Shown here piece after piece: positions 5,951-13,995 of a stretch of DNA of 31,999 nt (position 1 is the stretch's first letter; the number at the start of each line of letters is the position of its first letter). The stretch comes from JAZDIT01 sp043804755 (GTDB lineage: Bacteria; Patescibacteriota; Minisyncoccia; Minisyncoccales; JAQTPW01). Under the pieces are notes generated by a model that did no database searches, was not told the DNA's origin, and worked only from the letters and a program-made list of their open reading frames with translations. A program made the translations under genes and the position numbers. The DNA is taken from NCBI GenBank assembly GCA_043804755.1, contig JAZDIT010000040.1, positions 1 through 31,999 of the forward strand, in the 5' to 3' direction.

Positions 5951-6499
5951 ATGAAAAAAACACTTTCTTTTATCTGGGAAATTACGAAAATAATCATAAT
6001 CGCCCTGGCAATAGTCATACCCATCAGGTATTTTTTGTTTCAACCTTTTTTCGTCAGGGGACAGTCGATGGAACCGAATTTTGAGAACGGCGATTATTTG
6101 ATTGTAGATGAGTTGTCTTACAGGCTGGGAGATCCGCAAAGAGGCGAAATAATAGTTTTCAAATATCCTCAGGATACAACTCAGAGATATATAAAAAGAA
6201 TTATCGGTCTTCCCGGGGAAACCGTGGAGATTAAAAACGGAAAAGTGGCCATATATTCCGGAGATTCCCAACCGCAGATTTTGAATGAATCGGCTTACCT
6301 TTCAGCCGACATCCAGACGACGGGAAACCTCAGGATTACTTTGAGGAACGACGAGTATTTTGTTTTAGGGGACAACCGTCCCGTCTCTTCTGACTCAAGG
6401 CGCTGGGGAGTAGTTCCGAGGGAAGATATTGTCGGCAAAGTTTATTTAAGGGCCTGGCCGCTGGAGGATTTGATTAAAATTGAATCGCCAACATACTAA
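5951..6499 (+). CDS. lepB: Signal peptidase I
   Basis: 182 residues, similar to compact Gram-positive type enzymes. It cuts signal peptides from exported proteins at the outer face of the cytoplasmic membrane. One N-terminal membrane segment spans about residues 10-29. The catalytic Ser39 is in RGQSMEPN and the general-base Lys82 in YIKRIIGLPGE. Box E reads GDNRPVSSDSRRWG. All expected catalytic elements are there. The stop codon is directly followed by the hisS ATG with no gap, so the two are translationally coupled. Likely substrates in this window are the exported proteins from 26689 and 30836. Confidence 0.97.
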   Translation: MKKTLSFIWEITKIIIIALAIVIPIRYFLFQPFFVRGQSMEPNFENGDYLIVDELSYRLGDPQRGEIIVFKYPQDTTQRYIKRIIGLPGETVEIKNGKVAIYSGDSQPQILNESAYLSADIQTTGNLRITLRNDEYFVLGDNRPVSSDSRRWGVVPREDIVGKVYLRAWPLEDLIKIESPTY

Positions 6500-7783
6500 A
6501 TGAAAAAATTCAAGTTTCAAGCTCCAACGGGAATGCACGACGTTCTTCCCGAAAACCAGAGATATTTCAAAAAAATCCTTGGCGTTCTTGAAAATATAGC
6601 CGGTTTTTACGGTTTTGAAAAAATAGATACTCCGATGCTTGAAGATGCGGAGCTTTTCTCAAAAGGCGTGGGTTTGTCCACGGATATCGTGGGCAAGCAG
6701 ATGTTTACGTTGAGGACAAAAGGCGGGGATTTTCTGGCTTTAAGGCCGGAAGGAACTTCCCCGATAGTCAGAGCTTATATTGAAAACGGATTTGTAAATC
6801 TTCCGCAGCCGGTAAAATTGTGGTATTTCGGGCCGTACTTCAGATATGAGCATCCGCAAGCCGGAAGGTTCAGACAGTTTTGGCAGTTCGGTTTTGAAAT
6901 TTTCGGCGAAGAAAACGCGGTTATCGACGTGCAGATGATTCAGATTTTTTACAACATATTGCAGGAACTGAAACTGAAAAATTTGGTCATTGAAGTTAAC
7001 TGCATAGGCGATAGTGCATGCAGGCCGTATTACAAAAAACTTTTGGCGAATTATCTCAGATCGCGTGAGTCGGCTCTCTGTGCGGATTGCAAGAGAAGAC
7101 TGCGGGAAAATCCTTTGAGAGTTTTGGATTGCAAGGAAGAAAAATGTCAGCCCATAAAAGCGCAGGCTCCCCAGATGATCGATCATCTTTGCGAAGGGTG
7201 CCACAAACACTTCAAGGAAGTTTTGGAATTTTTAGATGAGATACAATTGCCGTATCGTTTAAATCCCCATTTGGTACGTGGCTTGGATTATTACAGCAAA
7301 ACCGTTTTTGAGATATTTCCCGAAACAAAGGATGAAACTCAAAAGCCTTCGGCTTTAGTCGGAGGAGGCAGATACGATTCTTTGGTGAAAATTCTTGGCG
7401 GGAAAGATACTCCTGCCTGCGGTGCGGCTTGCGGAGTGGAAAGAATCATCGAATTAATGAAGGCAAAATCTTTAAGTCCCGCAAGGGAGCCCGAATTTGA
7501 AATTTTCCTGGCCCAATTGGGTGCTTTGGCAAAAAGGAAAAGCCTGCAATTAATCGAAAATTTCAGAAAAGAAAGAATTACGGTGGCCGAGTCCCTCGGC
7601 AGAGATTCTCTTAAAACACAATTGGCAAGGGCCAATAAGTTGAACGTCAAGTACACTTTAATTTTAGGTCAACAGGAAGCGCTTGAAGACAGGATAATCA
7701 TAAGGGACATGAAAGCGGGTAATCAGGAAACCGTGAGGCTCGAAAAGGTCGTCGGTGAAATAGCCAAAAAAGTAAGAAAGTAA
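6500..7783 (+). CDS. hisS: Histidyl-tRNA synthetase
   Basis: 427 residues, the normal bacterial size. It charges tRNA-His in the cytoplasm. Class II features are visible: the N-terminal TGMHDVLP, LRPEGTSPIVRAYIE near residue 82, motif 2 as FRQFWQFGFEIFGEE, the histidine-binding LVRGLDYYSKTVFEI, ALVGGGRYDSLV, and motif 3 as ACGAACGVERI. The anticodon-binding domain follows. The middle insertion carries several Cys (CADCKRR, CKEEKC, CEGCHKHF), as in many bacterial HisRS. The stop overlaps the next ATG by one base (TAATG). Confidence 0.98.
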   Translation: MKKFKFQAPTGMHDVLPENQRYFKKILGVLENIAGFYGFEKIDTPMLEDAELFSKGVGLSTDIVGKQMFTLRTKGGDFLALRPEGTSPIVRAYIENGFVNLPQPVKLWYFGPYFRYEHPQAGRFRQFWQFGFEIFGEENAVIDVQMIQIFYNILQELKLKNLVIEVNCIGDSACRPYYKKLLANYLRSRESALCADCKRRLRENPLRVLDCKEEKCQPIKAQAPQMIDHLCEGCHKHFKEVLEFLDEIQLPYRLNPHLVRGLDYYSKTVFEIFPETKDETQKPSALVGGGRYDSLVKILGGKDTPACGAACGVERIIELMKAKSLSPAREPEFEIFLAQLGALAKRKSLQLIENFRKERITVAESLGRDSLKTQLARANKLNVKYTLILGQQEALEDRIIIRDMKAGNQETVRLEKVVGEIAKKVRK

Positions 7784-8118
7784 TGGAAGATATTTTTTGC
7801 AGAATTGTGAAAAAAGAGGTGCCCTCAAAAATTGTTTTTGAGAATGAAAAAATTCTGGTCATCGAGGACATTGCCCCCAAAGCGCCAGTTCATATCTTAA
7901 TAATTCCAAAAAAACATATTTCTTCGGCTGATGAATTAAAATCAGAAGACAAAGAATTGGTCGGCGAAATATTCCTGATAGCTCCGCAGATAGCCAAAGA
8001 AAAAGGTATCGCAGATACGGGCTATAGGGTAGTAATGAACAAAGGCAAAGATGCGGGGCAGACAGTGGATCATCTTCATTTTCATTTACTGGGCGGTCAT
8101 AAATTACCGTTCGCATAA
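7783..8118 (+). CDS. HIT-family nucleotide-binding hydrolase
   Basis: 111 residues. The C-terminal HLHFHLLGG (His97, His99, His101) is the histidine-triad signature. The N-terminal DIFCRIVKKEVPSKIVFE and HILIIPKKHI are typical of HINT/PKCI-like members, which hydrolyse purine nucleoside phosphoramidates and AMP-linked compounds. The start overlaps the hisS stop by one base, so it belongs to the lepB-hisS unit. The physiological substrate cannot be told from sequence. Confidence 0.95.
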   Translation: MEDIFCRIVKKEVPSKIVFENEKILVIEDIAPKAPVHILIIPKKHISSADELKSEDKELVGEIFLIAPQIAKEKGIADTGYRVVMNKGKDAGQTVDHLHFHLLGGHKLPFA

Positions 8119-8140
8119 TATAATTAATCGTTAAACCACT

Positions 8141-8377
8141 ATGGCTCTTGAAGTAAGGAAACAAGACAGAGAAACTTCTCAAAGCTTAATCCGTCGTTTC
8201 AGCACCGGCATGAAAAAAAGCGGGATTTTGGTCAGAGCAAGGAAAATAAGATTCGTTCAAAGAGAAAAATCCCCCGACATGCAGAAAAAGGCGGCTTTAA
8301 GAAGAGAAGAACTCAAAATTGAATACAAAAAAAAGGAAAAATCGGGAAAATTAGAGAAAAAACAATTTACTCGATAA
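8141..8377 (+). CDS. rpsU: Small ribosomal subunit protein bS21
   Basis: 78 residues, strongly basic. It keeps the S21 pattern (ALEVRKQDRETSQSLIRRF, then KKSGILVRARKIRFV and a Lys/Arg-rich helical tail). bS21 binds the 30S platform near the anti-Shine-Dalgarno end of 16S rRNA, of interest here because most genes in the window lack a Shine-Dalgarno. No ribosome binding site precedes the ATG. A TATAAT at 8119-8124 without a clear -35 may give extra transcription. Four bases separate it from yqeY, a familiar pairing. Confidence 0.95.
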   Translation: MALEVRKQDRETSQSLIRRFSTGMKKSGILVRARKIRFVQREKSPDMQKKAALRREELKIEYKKKEKSGKLEKKQFTR

Positions 8378-8381
8378 AAAC

Positions 8382-8885
8382 ATGTTTTTAAAAGAAAAGA
8401 TTCAGGAAAATTTAACAGCGGCTTTAAAAAATAAAAAAGAGCTGGAACTTTCTGTTTTAAGGATGTTATCTGCGGCAATCGGTAACAAAGAAACGGAAAA
8501 GAGAACAAAAATATGGAAAGTAAAGACCGAATTGGCGGCCGAAGATCTTGAGAAAGAAAGTCAGCTTAAAGAAGAAGAAATATTTGACGTGATTTCTTCC
8601 GAAATAAAAAAGAGAAGAGAATCAATCGAGGGATTCGAAAAGGGAGGAAGGAAAGAAATGGCCGATAAAGAAAAAAAAGAACTTGATATATTACAGGCAT
8701 ATTTGCCCGAACAGCTTTCGGAAGATGAAATAAAGAAATTGGTTGCGGAAGCTATTGCTAAAACGGGAGCTAAGGAAATAAAGGATATGGGCAGGGTTAT
8801 GGGTGAATTGATGGCGAAAACAAAAGGAAAAGCGGATAGCGCTTTGATCTCCAAATTAGTTAAAGATTCCCTTTCAAAAGCTTAA
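8382..8885 (+). CDS. yqeY: YqeY/GatB C-terminal-like domain protein
   Basis: 167 residues, the usual YqeY size. The N-terminal helical part (FLKEKIQENLTAALKNKKELELSVLRMLSAAI) and the C-terminal domain (LPEQLSEDEIKKLVAEAIAKTGAKEIKDMGRVMGELM) match this family, which resembles the tRNA-binding tail of the amidotransferase subunit GatB. The role is unproven; adjacency to rpsU is widespread and suggests a link to translation. Many YqeY proteins have a shorter first half; here a charged insert (KETEKRTKIWKVKTELAAED) lengthens it. Confidence 0.93.
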   Translation: MFLKEKIQENLTAALKNKKELELSVLRMLSAAIGNKETEKRTKIWKVKTELAAEDLEKESQLKEEEIFDVISSEIKKRRESIEGFEKGGRKEMADKEKKELDILQAYLPEQLSEDEIKKLVAEAIAKTGAKEIKDMGRVMGELMAKTKGKADSALISKLVKDSLSKA

Positions 8886-8911
8886 AATCTAAACAAAATC
8901 CAGGATTATTT

Positions 8912-8940
8912 ATGGCGCCCCCAGGGGCGCCATTTGTTTT
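8912..8940 (+). terminator. Terminator of the rpsU-yqeY unit
   Basis: GC-rich perfect stem ATGGCGCCCC (8912-8921) with GGGGCGCCAT (8924-8933), then TTGTTTT. The T-rich tail doubles as the -35 region of the ybeY promoter. Confidence 0.8.
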
Positions 8941-8962
8941 CCGGTTCAGTATTTGGTAAAAT
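8934..8962 (+). promoter_or_regulatory. ybeY-ftsA promoter, leaderless geometry
   Basis: TTGTTT (8934-8939) and TAAAAT (8957-8962) are 17 bp apart, and the -10 ends 6 nt before the ATG at 8969. No Shine-Dalgarno. Confidence 0.6.
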
Positions 8963-8968
8963 TCTAAA

Positions 8969-9379
8969 ATGATGGAGATAAACAACTTGACGCGCATCAG
9001 ACTTGACGAAAAGACGTTGAGAAAAGCCGCAAAAGAAGTTCTAAGGGGCGAACGTAAGAGCAAGGCGGAATTGTCAGTTGTTTTTGCAAATCCCGCAAAG
9101 ATAAGAGAATTGAATAAAAAATACAGGAAAAAGAACTGCCCGACGGATGTTCTTACATATATATATGACAAAAGTTCGGGCGAAATAATGATTTGTCCTC
9201 AAATTGTCAAAAAAAACGCCAAGGAGTTCGGTTCCACTTTCAAAAAGGAAATGATCCGCGTTCTGACCCATGGAGTTCTCCATTTTCTCGGTTATGATCA
9301 CGAGAAAGGAGGTCAGAAGGCAAAGAAAATGAAGAAAAAAGAAGAATTGTATTTGTATAAGACATTAAATACTAAATAA
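8969..9379 (+). CDS. ybeY: Endoribonuclease YbeY (16S rRNA maturation)
   Basis: 136 residues, slightly shorter than the common 150. YbeY is a zinc-dependent single-strand endoribonuclease involved in 16S rRNA 3' maturation and ribosome quality control. The metal site HGVLHFLGYDH gives His101, His105 and His111. The upstream NKKYRKKNCPTDVLTY motif (usual form LN...R..d.pTDVLSF) is intact. Two ATG codons lie in tandem (8969, 8972); the first fits the leaderless promoter. Seven bases separate it from ftsA. Confidence 0.97.
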   Translation: MMEINNLTRIRLDEKTLRKAAKEVLRGERKSKAELSVVFANPAKIRELNKKYRKKNCPTDVLTYIYDKSSGEIMICPQIVKKNAKEFGSTFKKEMIRVLTHGVLHFLGYDHEKGGQKAKKMKKKEELYLYKTLNTK

Positions 9380-9386
9380 TAATTTT

Positions 9387-10604
9387 ATGGCCAAAGGTCA
9401 TATAATCGTAGGTTTGGATATCGGGACAAATATGACGAAAGTTTTGGTTGCCGTAAAAAATCCGAACAAAGAAGAGTTTGAAGTTTTGAGTTTGGTTCAG
9501 GAACCCTCTTTGGGCGTAAGGAAAGGAGTCGTTTTCAATACTGAAAACGTAACTGAAATTTACCAAATTGCTTTAAAGAAAGCAGAGGAGGAGTCCGACC
9601 GGAAGATAGATTCGGTCTACGTAAATATCGGCGGTGCGCATATTTTTTCAACTTTTTCTCATGGTTTGGTTTCGGTTTCCAGAGCCGACAGAAAAATCCC
9701 CGAAGAAGACGTGGACAGGGTTTTACAGGCGGCTCAAACGGTTTCTTTGCCTTCAAATAAAAAGATTCTGAAAGTGTTGCCAAAGGAATTTATAGTTGAC
9801 GGAGAACGAGGATTGAAAGATCCTGTCGGAATGGAAGGAGTGAGGCTTGAGGCGGATGTTTTGGCGGTCGGCGTTTTCATACCTTATTTAAACAATCTCA
9901 CCCATGCAATTTCGAACGCAGGCGTCCAAATAAATGACGTGATACCCTCTCCCATGGCCAGTGCAAGAGCAGTTGTCAAAAAGAGGGAAAAAGAACTGGG
10001 GGTTATGATGATAGAAATAGGCGCCGGTACGACGGGGATTGCGATTTACGAAGAAGGGGATCTTATCCATACTTCCGTTTTGCCGATCGGTTCAGCGAAT
10101 ATTACAAACGACATTGCCGCAGGTCTTAAAATCGACGTAGATTTAGCTGAAAAGATAAAAATTGAATTCGGTAATTGCCTACACCGCGGTCCGGATAAAA
10201 AAGAAAAGATTGAACTGGAAGAAGAAGAATCGATGACATTTTCCCACAAGCAGGTTGCAGAAATTGTCGGAAGCAGAGTTTCCGAGATTTTCGACGAGGT
10301 TAACAAAGAGTTGAAGAAATTGCAAAAGCCGGTTCAGTTGCCGGGCGGAGTGGTTTTGACCGGAGGGGGAGCAAAGTTGCCAAGAATTCTGGAACTTGCC
10401 AAAAAAGAATTAAAAATGTACTGTCGGATCGGAAAACCGCTGGGATATTCTCCCGAACAGGATGATACTTCTTTGGCGACAGTCTGCGGGCTTGTCGCGG
10501 AGGGTTTCGACGCGGAAAAAAGCGGAAATTACAGCTTTGATTTATCATTCGGAAAAAAAGTAGGGTCAAAGATTAGAAATATTCTCAAATCTTTCATCCC
10601 CTAA
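9387..10604 (+). CDS. ftsA: Cell division protein FtsA
   Basis: 405 residues, near the usual 400-420. FtsA is an actin-like ATPase that ties FtsZ filaments to the inner membrane. The phosphate-1 motif VGLDIGTNMTKVLV is at about 8-21. The ATPase fold continues with MIEIGAGTTGIAIYEEG and VVLTGGGAKLPRI (adenosine motif). The SHS2-type 1C subdomain lies between about residues 85 and 160. A C-terminal amphipathic helix (GKKVGSKIRNILKSFIP) fits the membrane-targeting sequence. It is probably co-transcribed with ybeY and followed by a terminator, so ftsZ is separately expressed. Confidence 0.97.
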   Translation: MAKGHIIVGLDIGTNMTKVLVAVKNPNKEEFEVLSLVQEPSLGVRKGVVFNTENVTEIYQIALKKAEEESDRKIDSVYVNIGGAHIFSTFSHGLVSVSRADRKIPEEDVDRVLQAAQTVSLPSNKKILKVLPKEFIVDGERGLKDPVGMEGVRLEADVLAVGVFIPYLNNLTHAISNAGVQINDVIPSPMASARAVVKKREKELGVMMIEIGAGTTGIAIYEEGDLIHTSVLPIGSANITNDIAAGLKIDVDLAEKIKIEFGNCLHRGPDKKEKIELEEEESMTFSHKQVAEIVGSRVSEIFDEVNKELKKLQKPVQLPGGVVLTGGGAKLPRILELAKKELKMYCRIGKPLGYSPEQDDTSLATVCGLVAEGFDAEKSGNYSFDLSFGKKVGSKIRNILKSFIP

Positions 10605-10627
10605 AAAATCATATCTGATAATTGATT

Positions 10628-10662
10628 AACGACCTCTGCAATTTTCCAGAGGCCGTTTTTTT
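10628..10662 (+). terminator. Terminator after ftsA
   Basis: Stem AACG-a-CCTCTG (10628-10638) with CAGAGG-c-CGTT (10647-10657), one mismatch, followed by seven T (10656-10662). It separates ftsA from ftsZ. Confidence 0.85.
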
Positions 10663-10688
10663 GTCTTCTTTCCTTTTCAAAAGGCAGG

Positions 10689-10697
10689 TGGTAGAAT
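10689..10697 (+). promoter_or_regulatory. Extended -10 promoter for ftsZ
   Basis: TGGTAGAAT (10689-10697) is an extended -10 element without a clear -35. Expected initiation near 10704 leaves about 19 nt before the ATG at 10723. No Shine-Dalgarno. Confidence 0.45.
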
Positions 10698-10722
10698 GTC
10701 CTAATAAGTAATTCCCGCTAAA

Positions 10723-11652
10723 ATGCAAGGCAATACCAAAATAAAAGTTGTCGGAGTCGGAGGATCCGGTTGCAATGCGATTTCGAGAATGATGAGATGT
10801 GATATCCAAGGCGTTGATTTGATCGCTGTAAATACTGATGATCAGGATTTGAACAAAACGAAGGCTCATTTCAAGATAAGAATCGGCAAAAAACTGACTC
10901 AGGGTTTAGGTACGGGAATGAATCCGGAAATCGGCAGGAAATCTGCTGAGGAGCAGAAGGAAGAAATACAGGAAATTCTGAAAGATGCCGATATGGTTTT
11001 CATCACCTGCGGATTGGGAGGAGGTACCGGTACCGGAGCTGCACCGATCGTTGCAGAAATCGCAAAGAATTCCGGGGCTTTGACGGTAGCCGTTGTTACA
11101 AAACCATTTTCTTTCGAAGGGATTTCGCGCCAGAAAATTGCAGAATCCGGGTTAAATCGCCTGAAGGAAAGGGTTGATTCCTTAATTTCAATTTCCAACG
11201 ATAGACTTCTTGCGGTTTTGAACCCGAACACTTCGGTTGGGTCCGCTTTTTGGGTTTGCGATGAGATCTTAAGGGAAGCGGTCGCCGGCATATCCGATCT
11301 GATTCTGCGGTCGGGAATAATAAACGTGGATTTTGCCGATGTCCGATCAATAATGAAAAATTCGGGTTCAGCTCTTTTCGGGGTAGGAAGGGCATCCGGC
11401 GAGAAGAGGGCGGAAATGGCCGCCAAAACCGCTTTAAACTCTCCTTTACTCGGCATTTCACCCAAAGGAGCAAAGGGCGTCCTCTTTAACGTGTCCGGGG
11501 GTAAGGACATTTCCTTGTCCGAAATAGAAGAAATAGGTAAAATACTAACACAGGAGATAAATCCCGCCGCAAAAGTGATTTTTGGCGCCATAGGAGACGA
11601 AAATTTGAAGGAAGGGGAGCTAAAAGTAACGTTAATCGCCACCGGTTTTTAA
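10723..11652 (+). CDS. ftsZ: Cell division GTPase FtsZ, tail-less
   Basis: 309 residues against 350-400 in most bacteria. FtsZ polymerises into the division ring. The tubulin-type GTP-binding core is complete: VVGVGGSGCNAISRM near the start, VNTDDQDLN, the signature GLGGGTGTGAAP at about 97-108, and the C-terminal activation domain through KVTLIATGF. It stops where the globular fold ends. The disordered linker and the conserved C-terminal peptide that normally binds FtsA are both missing, and no continuation is seen in other frames downstream. A segment NPNTSVGSAFWVCDEILREAV replaces the usual LxEAFxxAD helix with an unusual Trp-Val-Cys. The gene is clearly FtsZ; how it meets the FtsA encoded just upstream is open. 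Confidence 0.97.
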   Translation: MQGNTKIKVVGVGGSGCNAISRMMRCDIQGVDLIAVNTDDQDLNKTKAHFKIRIGKKLTQGLGTGMNPEIGRKSAEEQKEEIQEILKDADMVFITCGLGGGTGTGAAPIVAEIAKNSGALTVAVVTKPFSFEGISRQKIAESGLNRLKERVDSLISISNDRLLAVLNPNTSVGSAFWVCDEILREAVAGISDLILRSGIINVDFADVRSIMKNSGSALFGVGRASGEKRAEMAAKTALNSPLLGISPKGAKGVLFNVSGGKDISLSEIEEIGKILTQEINPAAKVIFGAIGDENLKEGELKVTLIATGF

Positions 11653-11720
11653 TCTTCCGGTCGGCAGCGGAAATTTGCCAAAAATCCGTAGTTTTCCCCA
11701 AATTTTCTGATTTTGGGGGC

Positions 11721-11749
11721 TTGACCGACCCACCCCATTTTTCTAAGAT
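11721..11749 (+). promoter_or_regulatory. nrdD-nrdG-comEC promoter
   Basis: TTGACC (11721-11726) and TAAGAT (11744-11749), 17 bp apart. Initiation near 11756 gives a leader of about 95 nt, long for this window. Confidence 0.65.
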
Positions 11750-11781
11750 AAAGTAATATTCAAAGCTTTATTTTTTTTACG

Positions 11782-11808
11782 CCGGCGGTACGATTCGACC
11801 CCTGCCGG
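11782..11808 (+). promoter_or_regulatory. Leader hairpin upstream of nrdD
   Basis: CCGGCGG (11782-11788) pairs with CTGCCGG (11802-11808), six Watson-Crick pairs and one G-U, around a 13-nt loop. It sits in the predicted nrdD leader, in an otherwise AT-rich stretch. It could be regulatory. No NrdR-box-like repeat was found. Confidence 0.35.
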
Positions 11809-11849
11809 GAAACAGGAAAATAATTAAACAATCTGGGTTTATTACTGTC

Positions 11850-13991
11850 ATGGTGCAAAATAAAATCACAAAAGTCCAAAAAAGAGATGGGGCAATCGTA
11901 GATTTCGATCAGAGCAGAATTGTAAGTGCAATTTTTAAAGCTATTACCGCTACAAACCAGGGTGACGGCGTAAAATCAAAAAAACTTTCGGAAGAAGTAG
12001 TAAAAATTTTAAACAGAAGATTCAAAAAAGAAGAAATTCCTCAAGTCGAGCAAATCCAGGACATCGTTGAGGAAGTTTTAATTTTACACGGGTTGATTGA
12101 TACGGCAAAGGCATACATCCTTTACAGAGAACAAAGAAGAAATATCAGAGAAGCTGAAAAAGTTTTTGATGAATCTCTTGAAGCGGTTGATAACTATATT
12201 CAAGAGCTCGACTGGCAGGTCAAAGAAAATGCAAATATGGCATATTCTTTGCAGGGTCTGAATGAATATGTAAAATCTTCTATCACTAAAAAATATTGGC
12301 TCAATAAAGTTTATCCGCAGGAAATCAGGGAAGCATATCAGAACGGAGAAATGCATATCCACAATTTGGATTCTTTGGCAACTTATTGCTGTGGCTGGGA
12401 CCTCTATGATTTATTGATCAAAGGTTTCCGCGGAGTTTTTGGGAAAGTGGAATCCAAACCGGCAAAGCACTTCAGGACCGCCTTGGGACAAATGGTTAAT
12501 TTTTTCTATACTCTCCAGGGAGAAACCGCCGGCGCTGTTGCATTCTCTTCCGCTGATACATTACTGGCTCCATTCATCAGATACGATAATTTGAACTACA
12601 TCCAGGTAAAGCAAGCACTGCAGGAATTCATATTCAACTGCGCCATTCCCACGAGAGTCGGTTTCCAGACACCTTTCACGAATGTGACTTTGGACATAAC
12701 GCCTCCGTCTAATCTGGCGAAACAGCCCATAATCATCGGCGGGCTTCCGCAAAAAGAAACCTACGGAGAATTTCAGGAGGAAATGAGCATATTTAACAGG
12801 GCATTTTACGAGGTCCTGATGGAAGGAGATGCAAAAGGAAGGCCGTTTACTTTTCCGATTCCGACGATAAACATCACCAAGGATTTTGATTGGGATGATC
12901 CCGATTTGAATCCGATGTGGGAGGCTACTGCAAAATACGGAGTAAATTATTTTTCCAATTTCATTCAGTCAGACATGAAGCCCGAGGATGTCCGTTCGAT
13001 GTGTTGCCGTCTTCGATTGGATAACAAAGAACTTCTTAAAAGGGGAGGCGGGCTTTTCGGATCGAATCCCCTGACGGGAAGCATAGGGGTTGTAACCATC
13101 AATCTTCCTCAGATAGGATATCTTTCCAAAACCAAAAAAGAATTTTTTGGAAAACTCGGGAAAATAATGGATTTGGCAAAAGAGAGTTTGGAAATAAAAA
13201 GGAAAGTGTTGGAGAATTTCATGGAAAAGGGCTTGTATCCTTATTCGAAATTTTATTTGTCCGGAGTTAAAACGATGAGAAACCAGTATTACGGCAATCA
13301 TTTTTCCACGATCGGTCTGGTCGGAATGAATGAAGCCCTTCTCAATTTCATCGGCGAAGATTCCGCTTCCAAAAAAGGCAGAACATTCACGTTGGAAGTC
13401 CTTGATTTTATGAGGAACAGATTGGTAACGTATCAAAAAGAAACGGGAAACCTTTACAATCTCGAAGCGACGCCGGCAGAAGGGGTGAGTTACCGTTTGC
13501 CGCATAAAGACAAGGAAAAATATCCTGACATTATTACCGCCGGAAAACGGGAACCTTATTATACCAATTCCAGCCAGCTGCCGGTCAATTACACCTCCGA
13601 TGTTTTTGAAGCATTAAAACTTCAGGATGAAATTCAGTGCAAATATACCGGAGGGACGGTTTTACATATGTTTATCGGTGAAAGAATTACCGATATACAG
13701 ACCGTGAAAAATTTAGTTAAGAAAACATTTTCAAGCTTCCATCTTCCATATATTACAATTACACCTACTTTTTCAATTTGTCCTACTCACGGCTATCTGA
13801 ACGGAGAGCATTTCGAATGCCCGCAGTGCACAATAAAGCAGCCCTGCGAGGTTTACTCCAGAGTAGTAGGATATATAAGGCCAGTTCAACAATGGCATGC
13901 CAGCAAAAGAGAAGAATTCAGGCAGAGGAAAGAATTCAAAGTGTCAAAATACACGGTGGAATTGCCAAAAACAGTTGAAGTGACTAAATAA
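11850..13991 (+). CDS. nrdD: Anaerobic ribonucleoside-triphosphate reductase (class III)
   Basis: 713 residues, normal size. It reduces ribonucleotides to deoxyribonucleotides using an oxygen-sensitive glycyl radical. An ATP-cone regulatory domain covers about residues 5-100 (ITKVQKRDGAIVDFDQSRI, YILYREQRRNI). The barrel core has MHIHNLDSLATYCCGWDL, SADTLLAPFIRYD, TPFTNVTLDITPP and VTINLPQIGY. Near the C-terminus the zinc site motifs CPTHGYLNGEHFECPQC come before SRVVGYIRPV, where Gly674 is the expected radical site. The activase nrdG follows after 4 bp. It indicates DNA synthesis under anoxic conditions. Confidence 0.98.
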   Translation: MVQNKITKVQKRDGAIVDFDQSRIVSAIFKAITATNQGDGVKSKKLSEEVVKILNRRFKKEEIPQVEQIQDIVEEVLILHGLIDTAKAYILYREQRRNIREAEKVFDESLEAVDNYIQELDWQVKENANMAYSLQGLNEYVKSSITKKYWLNKVYPQEIREAYQNGEMHIHNLDSLATYCCGWDLYDLLIKGFRGVFGKVESKPAKHFRTALGQMVNFFYTLQGETAGAVAFSSADTLLAPFIRYDNLNYIQVKQALQEFIFNCAIPTRVGFQTPFTNVTLDITPPSNLAKQPIIIGGLPQKETYGEFQEEMSIFNRAFYEVLMEGDAKGRPFTFPIPTINITKDFDWDDPDLNPMWEATAKYGVNYFSNFIQSDMKPEDVRSMCCRLRLDNKELLKRGGGLFGSNPLTGSIGVVTINLPQIGYLSKTKKEFFGKLGKIMDLAKESLEIKRKVLENFMEKGLYPYSKFYLSGVKTMRNQYYGNHFSTIGLVGMNEALLNFIGEDSASKKGRTFTLEVLDFMRNRLVTYQKETGNLYNLEATPAEGVSYRLPHKDKEKYPDIITAGKREPYYTNSSQLPVNYTSDVFEALKLQDEIQCKYTGGTVLHMFIGERITDIQTVKNLVKKTFSSFHLPYITITPTFSICPTHGYLNGEHFECPQCTIKQPCEVYSRVVGYIRPVQQWHASKREEFRQRKEFKVSKYTVELPKTVEVTK

Positions 13992-13995
13992 TTCT

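Noticed and set aside
10899..11642. A 247-codon minus-strand frame opposite ftsZ.
   Set aside because: Mirror frame of a well-conserved gene; no domain or start signal.
11696..11718. CCCCAAA/TTTGGGG stem as an ftsZ terminator.
   Set aside because: No T-run follows on the plus strand, so it is not called a terminator.
11782..11808. tRNA-like T-arm (GATTCGA in the loop).
   Set aside because: No acceptor, D or anticodon arms around it; only a lone stem-loop.
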